Translations under genes and position numbers: made by a program
Notes under the pieces: model-generated
What the model saw: only the letters and a program-made list of their open reading frames with translations
What the model was told of the DNA's origin: nothing
Databases searched by the model: none
Shown: positions 53,539 through 61,426 of the stretch, piece by piece
How the letters are laid out: every line of letters begins with the position of its first letter
How positions within the stretch are numbered: the stretch's first letter is position 1
Assembly (NCBI GenBank): GCA_022709365.1
Contig: JAKLIY010000001.1
Span: 1 to 64,000, forward strand
Source of the DNA: Pseudomonadota bacterium
GTDB taxonomy: Bacteria; Pseudomonadota; Gammaproteobacteria; Competibacterales; Competibacteraceae
Direction: 5' to 3'
DNA: 64,000 nt

Positions 53539-54861
53539 CTAACGTACCCGGCTCGCCAGTTCCGCGATTTCCGCCTCAAATCCAGCCACCAATTCCCCCG
53601 GTTCGGCGACGATCCCGCTATCGGTCGTCACTCCAACGGTGATGGCCCCGACATAGCTCAATACGCAAAATCCCACACCGATCCCGGTGATTTGCGGCAC
53701 CCAGGCCAACCCGCGTGCGACCGGAGCGCCCGCCAGATACAGCGTCTCCTCCGGGCCTGGCACATTGGTCAGCACGGCGGTCGCCTTGGTCCCGAACAGC
53801 CGAATAATCCAGCGTTCCAGTCGGTCGGGCAGGTGGCCGACCAAGCGAATCAGCGTCCGGTTCGCGACGGCTTCCGGCGAGGTCTTGACCCGCTCCATGC
53901 GCGCCCGCACCGCCGCCAGTCGCGTGACGGGATCGGGAATGTCCAGCGGCAAATTCAGAAAAATCACGGCAAATTCATTGCCCAACTGAATCTCTTCCTG
54001 GTACGGCCGCAGATTGACCGGCACCACCCAGCGCGCAGTCAGTCCAGGCCGCATCTCGCCGCGCGCTCGCAGATATCGCCCCACGGCACCAGCCACTGCC
54101 GTCAACATTACATCGTTGACCCGTCCGCCCAAACGCTGGCGAATATCGGCGATGTCGCTCAACGGAATCGGCGCCGTCCACGCCATGCGCTTGCGCCCGT
54201 TCAACGGCCCACGCAGGAGGGTGCGTGTATCCGGTAGCAACCCGGCTTGCCGTAGCAGCGCTGTCACAAACGCGGCCCCCCACCGTACCCGCTCCAGCCC
54301 ACTGGGCGGCGGCTTGATTGCCTTGGTGGTTTTCGCCGCCAACCGGGCCTGCTTCCGCCGTTCTTCCAGCGCGGCGCTCGCTTCGTCCAGACAGGGCACC
54401 CGATCCGCCAACGCCAGAAACACCCGGAGCAGCGCGATACCGTCGGCGATGCAGTGATGGACCCGGAACACGACAGCACTCCCGGCGCCAGCATTCTCCA
54501 CTACGACGCAGCGCCATAACGGCTGGCCCATATCGAGAGGTTGACTGGCGATTTCACCGACCAGCGCTTCCAGCGCCGGCTGATCGACCGCCTCTGGCAG
54601 TCGTCGCCATTCGAGGTGGTGGTTCAAATCGAACGTTGCATCTTCGACCCAGGCATAACGGATGCCCCGCTTGACCAGCCGTTGTCGGAACCGGGCGAAG
54701 GACAGCAACCGATTCTGTAAAGTCGCTTTCAGCCCTTCCTTATCCAGCGGTGTCGCCAACAGTAACATGATGGTGACCACCATCGGTTGCGTGGGCGTAT
54801 CCATCCGCGCCCAAGTCACATCGCCCCAGTCGGCCCATTCCCAGGCGGTATCGGTCGTCAT
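53539..54861 (-). CDS. wax-ester synthase / acyl-CoA:diacylglycerol acyltransferase (WS/DGAT), copy 1
   Basis: This 440-residue acyltransferase has the active site HHCIADG (residues 135-141) and the second domain motif NVPGPEETLYLAGAPV. WS/DGATs join acyl-CoA to fatty alcohol or diacylglycerol. It lies 86 bases after copy 2 and 52 bases before the patatin gene. Sequence similarity to copy 2 is moderate by eye, so the two are not recent duplicates. Confidence 0.93.
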   Translation of the reverse strand: MTTDTAWEWADWGDVTWARMDTPTQPMVVTIMLLLATPLDKEGLKATLQNRLLSFARFRQRLVKRGIRYAWVEDATFDLNHHLEWRRLPEAVDQPALEALVGEIASQPLDMGQPLWRCVVVENAGAGSAVVFRVHHCIADGIALLRVFLALADRVPCLDEASAALEERRKQARLAAKTTKAIKPPPSGLERVRWGAAFVTALLRQAGLLPDTRTLLRGPLNGRKRMAWTAPIPLSDIADIRQRLGGRVNDVMLTAVAGAVGRYLRARGEMRPGLTARWVVPVNLRPYQEEIQLGNEFAVIFLNLPLDIPDPVTRLAAVRARMERVKTSPEAVANRTLIRLVGHLPDRLERWIIRLFGTKATAVLTNVPGPEETLYLAGAPVARGLAWVPQITGIGVGFCVLSYVGAITVGVTTDSGIVAEPGELVAGFEAEIAELASRVR

Positions 54862-54947
54862 AGCGTCACTGTTCCTTCAATGGGAGGAGGCTCGGCACTG
54901 GTTCCATATCGACGTTCATTCTGGCAACAAAAATTAGAATGAACACC

Positions 54948-56453
54948 CTAACGGGGGGATTGCGATCGGCGGTCCGGCCCAGCCAGCATCTTGATAGACT
55001 GTTCGACCTGACGGGCATCCAGCTCTTCATCCCAGGGACTCATCAGGGTAATAAACAGCAGTTTGTCGAATTCGCCGGCGAACCGGCTGACTACCGCCTC
55101 CGGATCATCAACCAGTTTCCGGTCGGCCACCATCCCGAAATGCACCCGATTTTGATAACTGAGAATGCTAACGCCCATGCCAATCTGGCCGGACTGCGGC
55201 ACCCAGAACATCATCTCGGCAATGTGCGCACCGCCTAGATAGATCGCCTCGCGCGGGCCAGGGACATTGGTCATGACCGCCGACGCCTTATTGCTGAGAA
55301 TCTCCAGCAACGATTGTTGCAATATATTGGGTCCCATACCGACGGTGCCGAGCAGGCCCAGCGCCAGAATGGGCTGGTAGGACTCCTTCAGCTCGTTCAT
55401 CCGCCGCCGTACTTCGTACACCCGCTCCAGCGGATTGGCGATGCCCACCGGCAGCGCCAGGAATACCAGACCGAAGAAATTGCCCAGATTGGCGGCCTTG
55501 TCCAACGGACGCAAATTGACTGGAATCACTGCGCGCACTTGCAGGTCCTGGGGAACCGGATCGCCCCGCTCGATCAGATAGTCGCGCAACGCGCCCGCGA
55601 CGGCGGCCAGCAGGACATCATTGACCGAACCGCCCAGCGCTCTGGCGACCGCCTTGACCTCGTGCAAATCCAGTGGCTCAGCCCAGGCCACCCGCTTCGA
55701 TACGCCCAGATCACCCTTGAAGCGGGTTTTGGAATCGTCTTTCATCAACGCTAGTCGGGCGATTTCTGCCGCCAGTCGTGCCCCATTACGGGCGTAGTCG
55801 AGCGCGTGGGCGGGATGCCGGACGATATCAGCGCCTTCATCGACCAGCTCCCGGCCCAGCTTGAGAGTGGTGTTGACCATCTTGTCGACCGGTTCGAAGA
55901 AGCGCCGGAAAATACCTGATTCCTCAGCGTGTTCCGTTTCCTCGTCGGGCATCAGGGGCAGCGCATGGGGTTCAGGATCCGTCAGCGACAACAGAACGTG
56001 AATCAGGGCGATGCCGTCAGCGTAACAGTGATGGATGCGCAAAATGACGGCACTGCCACCCTGATAGTCCTCTACCAGATGGAACTGCCACAGCGGCTTG
56101 GAAAAATCCAGCGGGGTACTCATCAGGTCGCTGGCCAGATGTTGCAATTCCGCCTTGTCGGCGCGGCCCGGCAGCGCGGTGCGCAAGACATGCCGGCTGA
56201 TGTCGAAGTAGGGATCGCTCTCCCAAAAAGCGCCACCGGCTTTCTGGACCGCGAGTTGCGTGAATCGCCGGTATTTGAGAAAACGGGTTTCGATCACCTC
56301 CCGCAACCGGTCATAGTTCAGCCGTCCGGCAAAGATCATCACTCCGGTGATCATCATTAGGTTGGTAGGCCGCTCCATGCGCAACCAGGCGGTATCAATC
56401 CCTGAGATGCGCTCGCTGTCTTTTTTCTTGGGCATAAAGAAATCCAGAATCAT
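54948..56453 (-). CDS. wax-ester synthase / acyl-CoA:diacylglycerol acyltransferase (WS/DGAT), copy 2
   Basis: This 501-residue acyltransferase has HHCYADG (residues 141-147) and the NVPGPREAIYLGGAHI motif. An insert of about 50 residues (about 165-240, acidic and then helical) is absent from copy 1. An ATG six codons inside (MPKKKD) is an alternative start. It is the first gene of the run copy 2, copy 1, patatin. Confidence 0.94.
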   Translation of the reverse strand: MILDFFMPKKKDSERISGIDTAWLRMERPTNLMMITGVMIFAGRLNYDRLREVIETRFLKYRRFTQLAVQKAGGAFWESDPYFDISRHVLRTALPGRADKAELQHLASDLMSTPLDFSKPLWQFHLVEDYQGGSAVILRIHHCYADGIALIHVLLSLTDPEPHALPLMPDEETEHAEESGIFRRFFEPVDKMVNTTLKLGRELVDEGADIVRHPAHALDYARNGARLAAEIARLALMKDDSKTRFKGDLGVSKRVAWAEPLDLHEVKAVARALGGSVNDVLLAAVAGALRDYLIERGDPVPQDLQVRAVIPVNLRPLDKAANLGNFFGLVFLALPVGIANPLERVYEVRRRMNELKESYQPILALGLLGTVGMGPNILQQSLLEILSNKASAVMTNVPGPREAIYLGGAHIAEMMFWVPQSGQIGMGVSILSYQNRVHFGMVADRKLVDDPEAVVSRFAGEFDKLLFITLMSPWDEELDARQVEQSIKMLAGPDRRSQSPR

Positions 56454-56584
56454 TGAGAACTCGATGAATGCAATGCGGCCACCGGATGACCCTGCATTCT
56501 AAGCAGGCGGATTACAAGGAACTTTGACAAATTGGCCGGGGTCTTTTGCTGAACAGTGGCTTAGCCACTACATGCAATCCGTGG

Positions 56585-56614
56585 TTCGGCAGGTTCCGTT
56601 ATGTTGGTTATAAT
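56585..56614 (+). promoter_or_regulatory. possible promoter of the ACBP gene
   Basis: A perfect TATAAT lies at 56609-56614, with TTCGGC at 56585-56590 as a poor -35 and an 18-base spacer. It is 44 bases before the ACBP ATG. Confidence 0.4.
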
Positions 56615-56658
56615 CATTGCCGACTTCACGAAAAACGCCAACTTGAGAGCTTCGAAAC

Positions 56659-56919
56659 ATGTCCGATCTTGCCGCCCGTTTCCAAACAGCCGCTGAAGAC
56701 AGCAAAAAACTCAGCCAGCGCCCCGATAACGACACTCTGCTCAAGCTGTATGCCTCCTTCAAGCAGGGGTCGAGCGGTGATGTCGAAGGCAAGCGTCCCG
56801 GCTTCACTGATCTGGTGGGCCGCGCCAAGTATGACGCCTGGGCCAAGCTGAAGGGTACGCCCAAGGAAGAGGCCATGCAGCAGTACGTCGATCTGGTCGA
56901 ATCGCTTAAAAACGCCTAA
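56659..56919 (+). CDS. acyl-CoA-binding protein
   Basis: This 86-residue four-helix protein binds long-chain acyl-CoA in the cytoplasm. The family signature LLKLYASFKQGSSGDVEG...AKYDAWAKLKG includes the ligand-contacting Tyr and Lys residues. ACBP is universal in eukaryotes but patchy in bacteria. It sits between two WS/DGAT genes and the fatty acyl-CoA reductase, which supports a role in handing acyl-CoA to storage-lipid enzymes. Confidence 0.95.
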   Translation: MSDLAARFQTAAEDSKKLSQRPDNDTLLKLYASFKQGSSGDVEGKRPGFTDLVGRAKYDAWAKLKGTPKEEAMQQYVDLVESLKNA

Positions 56920-56930
56920 TCCTGCCCCCA

Positions 56931-56954
56931 GCCCTCTCCCGCAAGGGGGAGAGC
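56931..56954 (+). terminator. hairpin after ACBP
   Basis: CTCTCCC and GGGGAGAG with a GCAA loop lie 12 bases after the ACBP stop. It is also a member of the palindrome family and lacks a T-run. Confidence 0.4.
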
Positions 56955-57052
56955 GCCATTAACGCAGCGGTGGTTCCTGATCCGTCTACCGAGAACGGTT
57001 CGGGTACAAGTCTTCAGGAGAGCGCCATTAACGCAGCGGTGGTTCCTGATCC
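56948..57052. repeat. 69-bp-period direct repeat at the end of the gene at 57028
   Basis: A 36-base stretch (56948-56983) recurs exactly at 57017-57052. The right copy includes the last codons and stop of the minus-strand gene at 57028, so the left copy duplicates that gene end. Confidence 0.85.
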
Positions 57053-57510
57053 TCCGGGCGCAGTCGCAGCAGATTCAGCCCACTCTCAACCAGCGACGAG
57101 CCGGTGCGAACCACCTTCCGGGCGGTTCGATCCAGTAAATCACCGGCGTTCAGCGAACCCAGCGCGTCGGTAAACCCCTTCCGCACTTCTTCCCGGAACG
57201 CCGGCAAATTTTCCGTCGCTGCTTCCCGAAATCCCGTTGTCAGCTCCGCCCGAATCCGGGGTAGCAGCTCACCAGCGGCATCCTCTACCCCGCAGCGAAC
57301 CTGGGTACGCAACGGCTCCAGCAATTCCTGCCCCGCCGCTCCTGCTCCGGCCTTCACCCGCTTTTCCAGCACATCGGCAAACGCCGCCCACTGCGCTTCC
57401 AGTTGTGGACGAACCCACCACTGGAACGCCAGCCAACCCAGCGCCAGCGTCGCCAGGCTCGACGCTAGGGCGACGGCGACGATGAGCATGAACCATTGTC
57501 CGCCACTCAT
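57028..57510 (-). CDS. membrane-anchored amphipathic helical protein, unknown
   Basis: This 160-residue protein has one N-terminal membrane helix (about residues 7-30, LIVAVALASSLATLALGWLAF). A long run of amphipathic helices follows (about 40-150, e.g. GQELLEPLRTQV, GFREAATENLPAFREEV). The pattern recalls phasins or apolipoprotein-like coats but I do not recognise a family. It lies between the ACBP and fatty acyl-CoA reductase genes on the opposite strand. A role at lipid inclusions is speculative. Confidence 0.75.
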   Translation of the reverse strand: MSGGQWFMLIVAVALASSLATLALGWLAFQWWVRPQLEAQWAAFADVLEKRVKAGAGAAGQELLEPLRTQVRCGVEDAAGELLPRIRAELTTGFREAATENLPAFREEVRKGFTDALGSLNAGDLLDRTARKVVRTGSSLVESGLNLLRLRPEDQEPPLR

Positions 57511-57624
57511 TGACTATTTCCCTCCGTGCGTCATTACCAATAAACCAATGATTTTCGGCATTCCGAAATCTATAATCATGAGTTGTTATCACTAAAATAC
57601 CACTCAACGTGGAGCCTAACGATT

Positions 57625-59610
57625 ATGAATTACTTCATCACCGGCGCTTCCGGGTTCATCGGCCGCCGTCTGGTTGAAAAGCTGCTGCAACGTCAGGACG
57701 GCACCGTTTATTATCTGATTCTGGAGCGGGAGTTGCCCATGGTGGAGGTCCTGCGCCAGCGCTGGGGCCAGCACGCCGACCGCACCGTACCCATCGTCGG
57801 CGACCTGACCCAGCCCTGTCTTGGCGTGTCAGACAGCGATCTCGCCCGACTCAAGGGCGGCGTCGATCACCTGTTCCACCTGGCGGCTATCTACGATTTC
57901 AAGGCCAGCGCCGAGGTCCAGGAAAAGGTCAACATCCAGGGTACCCGCAACGTCGTCGCCTTCGCTGAGGCGATTGAAGCAGGCTGTTTTCATCTGACCA
58001 GTTCCATTGCTGCCGCCGGCCTGTACGAAGGCGTGTTCCGCGAGGACATGTTCGAAGAGGCCGAGGAACTTGGCAATCCCTACTATCGCACCAAGCACGA
58101 ATCGGAAGGTATCGTCCGCCGCGAATGCTCACGCCCTTGGCGGGTCTACCGGCCGGGCATTGTGGTCGGCGATTCGCGCACCGGCGAAATGGATAAAATC
58201 GACGGTCCCTACTATTTCTTCAAGCTGATTCAGAAAGTACGCAACCTGCTGCCGCCCTGGATGCCGATGATCGGCCTGGAAGGCGGCCGGCTGAATCTGG
58301 TACCGGTCAACTTTATCGTTGACGCCATGGATCATATCGCCCATCAACCCGATCTGGACGGCCAGTGCTTCCATCTGGTTGATCCCAAGCCACACCGGGT
58401 CGGTGACATTCTCAACCTGTTCGCCCGTGCGGGACATGCGCCGGAAATGACTCTGCGGGTCAACGCCCTGATGTTCGCGTTCGTGCCGCAGATCATCAAG
58501 GCCGGGTTGGCGCAATTGAAGCCGGTGCGGCGCATCCAGGACCAGATTCTCAAGGACCTTGGCATCCCGGCGGACGTCATGGGATTGATCAACTACCCGA
58601 CCCGCTTTGACTGCCGCGAGACTCTGAAAGCACTGAAGGGTACTGATATCGCCGTGCCGCCGCTGGAAACCTACGCCTGGAAGCTGTGGGATCACTGGGA
58701 GCGTCATCTTGATCCCGACCTGTTCGTCGACCGCAGCCTGAACGGGGCAGTGAAAAACAAGGTGGTGCTGATCACCGGCGCTTCCTCTGGTATTGGCAAA
58801 GCTGCTGCGATCAAAATCGCCGAGGCCGGCGCCAAGACCCTCATCGTGGCCCGCACTGAAGAGAATTTGCTCGAAACACAACGGGAAATCCAGGAACGCG
58901 GCGGTGCGGCGTTCATCTACACGGTGGATGTGGCCGACATCGCCTCCTGCGACACGCTGGTGCAGCAGGTGTTGAATGATCACGGCGGGGTGGACATCCT
59001 GGTTAACAATGCCGGGCGCTCGATCCGTCGGGCCATTGAAAACTCGCTGGATCGCTTTCACGATTACGAGCGCACCATGCAGCTCAACTACTTCGGCGCG
59101 CTGCGGCTGATCATGGGCTTCATCCCGACCATGCTGGCCAAAAAACGCGGCCATGTGATCAACATTTCCTCGATTGGCGTGTTGAGCAACGCGCCGCGCT
59201 TTTCAGCTTACGTCGCTTCCAAAGCGGCACTCGATGCGTTCTCGCGCTGCGCGGGCGCGGAATTCGCCGACAGCGGCATCGAATTCACCACGATCAACAT
59301 GCCCCTGGTGCGCACGCCGATGATCGCCCCGACCAAGATCTATCAGCACATCCCAACGCTCAGTCCCGAGGAAGCGGCTGATCTGATTGTCCAGGCCATC
59401 ATTTCCCGGCCGGAACGCATCGCCACCCGGGTCGGCGTCTTCGCCCAGGTGCTGCACGCGGTCGCACCCAAACTGTATGCCGTCATCATGAATACCGCAT
59501 TCCGGCTGTTCCCCGAGTCAACGGCGGCTAAAGGACCGTTAACTGACGCCCAGGAACCTTCGCTGGAGCAGATTTCCTTTGCGCAGTTTACTCGGGGGAT
59601 TTACTGGTAA
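57625..59610 (+). CDS. two-domain fatty acyl-CoA reductase (alcohol-forming, Marinobacter type)
   Basis: This 661-residue protein has an N-terminal reductase domain (residues 1-370) with NAD(P) motif GASGFIGR (7-14) and catalytic YYRTKHESE, fused to a second SDR domain (about 380-661) with GASSGIG (384-390) and YVASK (about 529). Domain order, and by memory the length and many stretches (REDMFEEAEELG, MDKIDGPYYFFKLIQ), match the Marinobacter enzyme that reduces acyl-CoA directly to fatty alcohol. The ATG at 57625 follows GGAG. The alcohol would be the co-substrate of the two WS/DGAT enzymes nearby. Confidence 0.93.
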   Translation: MNYFITGASGFIGRRLVEKLLQRQDGTVYYLILERELPMVEVLRQRWGQHADRTVPIVGDLTQPCLGVSDSDLARLKGGVDHLFHLAAIYDFKASAEVQEKVNIQGTRNVVAFAEAIEAGCFHLTSSIAAAGLYEGVFREDMFEEAEELGNPYYRTKHESEGIVRRECSRPWRVYRPGIVVGDSRTGEMDKIDGPYYFFKLIQKVRNLLPPWMPMIGLEGGRLNLVPVNFIVDAMDHIAHQPDLDGQCFHLVDPKPHRVGDILNLFARAGHAPEMTLRVNALMFAFVPQIIKAGLAQLKPVRRIQDQILKDLGIPADVMGLINYPTRFDCRETLKALKGTDIAVPPLETYAWKLWDHWERHLDPDLFVDRSLNGAVKNKVVLITGASSGIGKAAAIKIAEAGAKTLIVARTEENLLETQREIQERGGAAFIYTVDVADIASCDTLVQQVLNDHGGVDILVNNAGRSIRRAIENSLDRFHDYERTMQLNYFGALRLIMGFIPTMLAKKRGHVINISSIGVLSNAPRFSAYVASKAALDAFSRCAGAEFADSGIEFTTINMPLVRTPMIAPTKIYQHIPTLSPEEAADLIVQAIISRPERIATRVGVFAQVLHAVAPKLYAVIMNTAFRLFPESTAAKGPLTDAQEPSLEQISFAQFTRGIYW

Positions 59611-59820
59611 CGGTAATTTGCCGACTTCCGGCCCCGTCTTTTTGTGTCAGGCGGCGCACAATCCGGGAGCTTTTCCCCATCGACCGGTCAAAGAAACCGG
59701 CAGGAAAAGCCCGCTGAACGAATGGAACCCCTGCTGCGCGGCTCCAGAAAATCCGCATTCTGGAACTGCCAACCCATGGACTTGGAAATCCTTACTGAAA
59801 CCACCCGTGAGAGTAGAACA

Positions 59821-60285
59821 ATGAAACTGAAAATTGGCGATCCTGCCCCCCAGTTCACCGCGACAGCTACCGATGGCAGCCCCATTAAATTGTCCGATTA
59901 CTTCGGACGAAAACTGGTGCTGTACTTCTACCCGATGGACGACACCCCAGGCTGCACCAAACAAGCCTGTTCGCTGCGCGACCATAATCAGGAAATTCAG
60001 GCCAGGGATGCAGCCATTCTCGGCGTTTCCACGCAAGACGCCGCATCCCACCAGCGGTTCACGGAAAAATATAATCTCAGTTTTCCCCTGGTCGCCGATA
60101 CTGACGGCGCCGTCAGCCGTGCCTACGGGGCCATAGGCAGCGGCGGACTGATGGGGACCGCAATGAGCTTGTTCGGAGTCGCCAATCGCATCACCTTCAT
60201 TATCGATGAAAGCGGCCATATCGCCCATATCATCGACAAACCCGACTGCGCCAACCACGCCGAGGAAGTACTCAAATTGCTTTAA
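59821..60285 (+). CDS. bcp: thioredoxin-dependent peroxiredoxin Bcp
   Basis: This 154-residue thiol peroxidase reduces hydroperoxides, including fatty-acid hydroperoxides. The motif YPMDDTPGCTKQACSLRD carries the peroxidatic and resolving cysteines five residues apart. The ATG at 59821 begins the conserved MKLKIGDPAP; a longer frame to 59644 is spurious. It may protect the nearby lipid store, but this is positional inference. Confidence 0.95.
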   Translation: MKLKIGDPAPQFTATATDGSPIKLSDYFGRKLVLYFYPMDDTPGCTKQACSLRDHNQEIQARDAAILGVSTQDAASHQRFTEKYNLSFPLVADTDGAVSRAYGAIGSGGLMGTAMSLFGVANRITFIIDESGHIAHIIDKPDCANHAEEVLKLL

Positions 60286-60485
60286 CATCTTCCCCAGCCT
60301 GTTGATCTTCAAGCGATTTAATCCGAGCTGCTTTGAACTGGCTAATTTATACCGTTTTTTAAGAGCCTGACTCATAAACCGGATTGTTTTATTGAAGATC
60401 ATCAGTGCGGGGCTTTTCGCGCAATTCGGGTAAACTATCCACGCATTCTTCAACAATCCCGGACCGTTCAGCCAGAACCGCACAC

Positions 60486-60554
60486 ATGGTCAAACTTTGG
60501 ACATCCACGTCGATCTACGCTGCGCCCAGTCCTCTGGCAGAGGCTCTGCAGTGA
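60486..60554 (+). other. short reading frame overlapping the phosphatase start
   Basis: An ATG at 60486 opens 22 codons (MVKLWTSTSIYAAP...) that end in a TGA overlapping the GTG at 60551. It may couple translation or be chance. Confidence 0.25.
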
Positions 60555-61375
60555 CGCGCCACGAATCCAACGCCTCCATCCCCTGGGAACAGGGCGCCAG
60601 CAGCCATCCGGGCGGTCGCCGGGAACAGCAGGATCGCTGGGGCCTTTTTCAGTCCCCCAGTCGGCAGGAACTGCTGGCGATTGTGGCCGACGGCATGGGT
60701 GGACATCAGGACGGCGCATTAGGTGCGCAAATCGTTATTGACACCGCCCGAAGTTTTGTTCTTAACCCGCCGAAACTCCTGCAATCTGACCCACTCGCCG
60801 CGCTCGACGGGCTGTGCCAGCAGATGCATGAAACGATCAATCAGCAGTCGGAAACTGCCCGCAGCACCCTGGTGATGGTCTGGCTCACTGCGGCGCATGC
60901 CTACTGGCTGAATGTCGGCGACAGCCGGCTGTATCACTTCCGGCGCGGCCGCCGAATAATGCGCACCCGCGACCACTCAGCGGTACAACTTCTCATGGAT
61001 CTGGGCGAAATCAACGAGTCCCAGATGGCCACGCATCCGGCGCAGAACCGGCTCTATCGCTGCCTGGGCGGCGAGGAATCCCCTAAAGCGGACCGGGGCG
61101 ATTTTGCCGTTCAAGCCGGCGATCTGCTGGCGCTGTGTTCGGACGGCATCTGGGAGCATGTGACTGAAATCGAATTCTGGACTGCAACACAGCACCATGG
61201 TCCTGCGGACGCCGCTCGCCTGCTAGCCGAGGAAGCAGCGCGGCGCGGCGGCGCAACCGCAGACAACACCACGCTGGTGCTATTGCGGGCGGGCAATAAT
61301 GTGGCTGAAACGGCGACCTGGTTGCGTCGACTGTCGGCGGGTTTTACGTCGTTGTTCAACCGTGTCTCCCGCTAG
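60551..61375 (+). CDS. PP2C-family protein serine/threonine phosphatase
   Basis: This protein of about 274 residues has the PP2C metal-binding motifs: QDRW near the start, VADGMGGHQDGALGA, VGDSRLYHFRRG and CSDGIWEHV, and DNTTLVLL at the end. It would dephosphorylate proteins. I prefer the GTG at 60551, seven bases after AGAGG; a TTG at 60497 is the longer alternative. It lies 51 bases before the kinase gene and probably opposes it. Confidence 0.93.
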   Translation: MTRHESNASIPWEQGASSHPGGRREQQDRWGLFQSPSRQELLAIVADGMGGHQDGALGAQIVIDTARSFVLNPPKLLQSDPLAALDGLCQQMHETINQQSETARSTLVMVWLTAAHAYWLNVGDSRLYHFRRGRRIMRTRDHSAVQLLMDLGEINESQMATHPAQNRLYRCLGGEESPKADRGDFAVQAGDLLALCSDGIWEHVTEIEFWTATQHHGPADAARLLAEEAARRGGATADNTTLVLLRAGNNVAETATWLRRLSAGFTSLFNRVSR

Positions 61376-61426
61376 TTCCTCACCCCTCCGATTCAGCCAG
61401 CACCAACCATCTCAAAGGGTAGCCCG

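Noticed and set aside
58129-59154. 341-codon minus-strand frame
   Set aside because: It is the shadow of the fatty acyl-CoA reductase.
59647-60483. 278-codon minus-strand frame over bcp
   Set aside because: The bcp peroxiredoxin on the other strand explains the region; the reverse frame has no recognisable domain.
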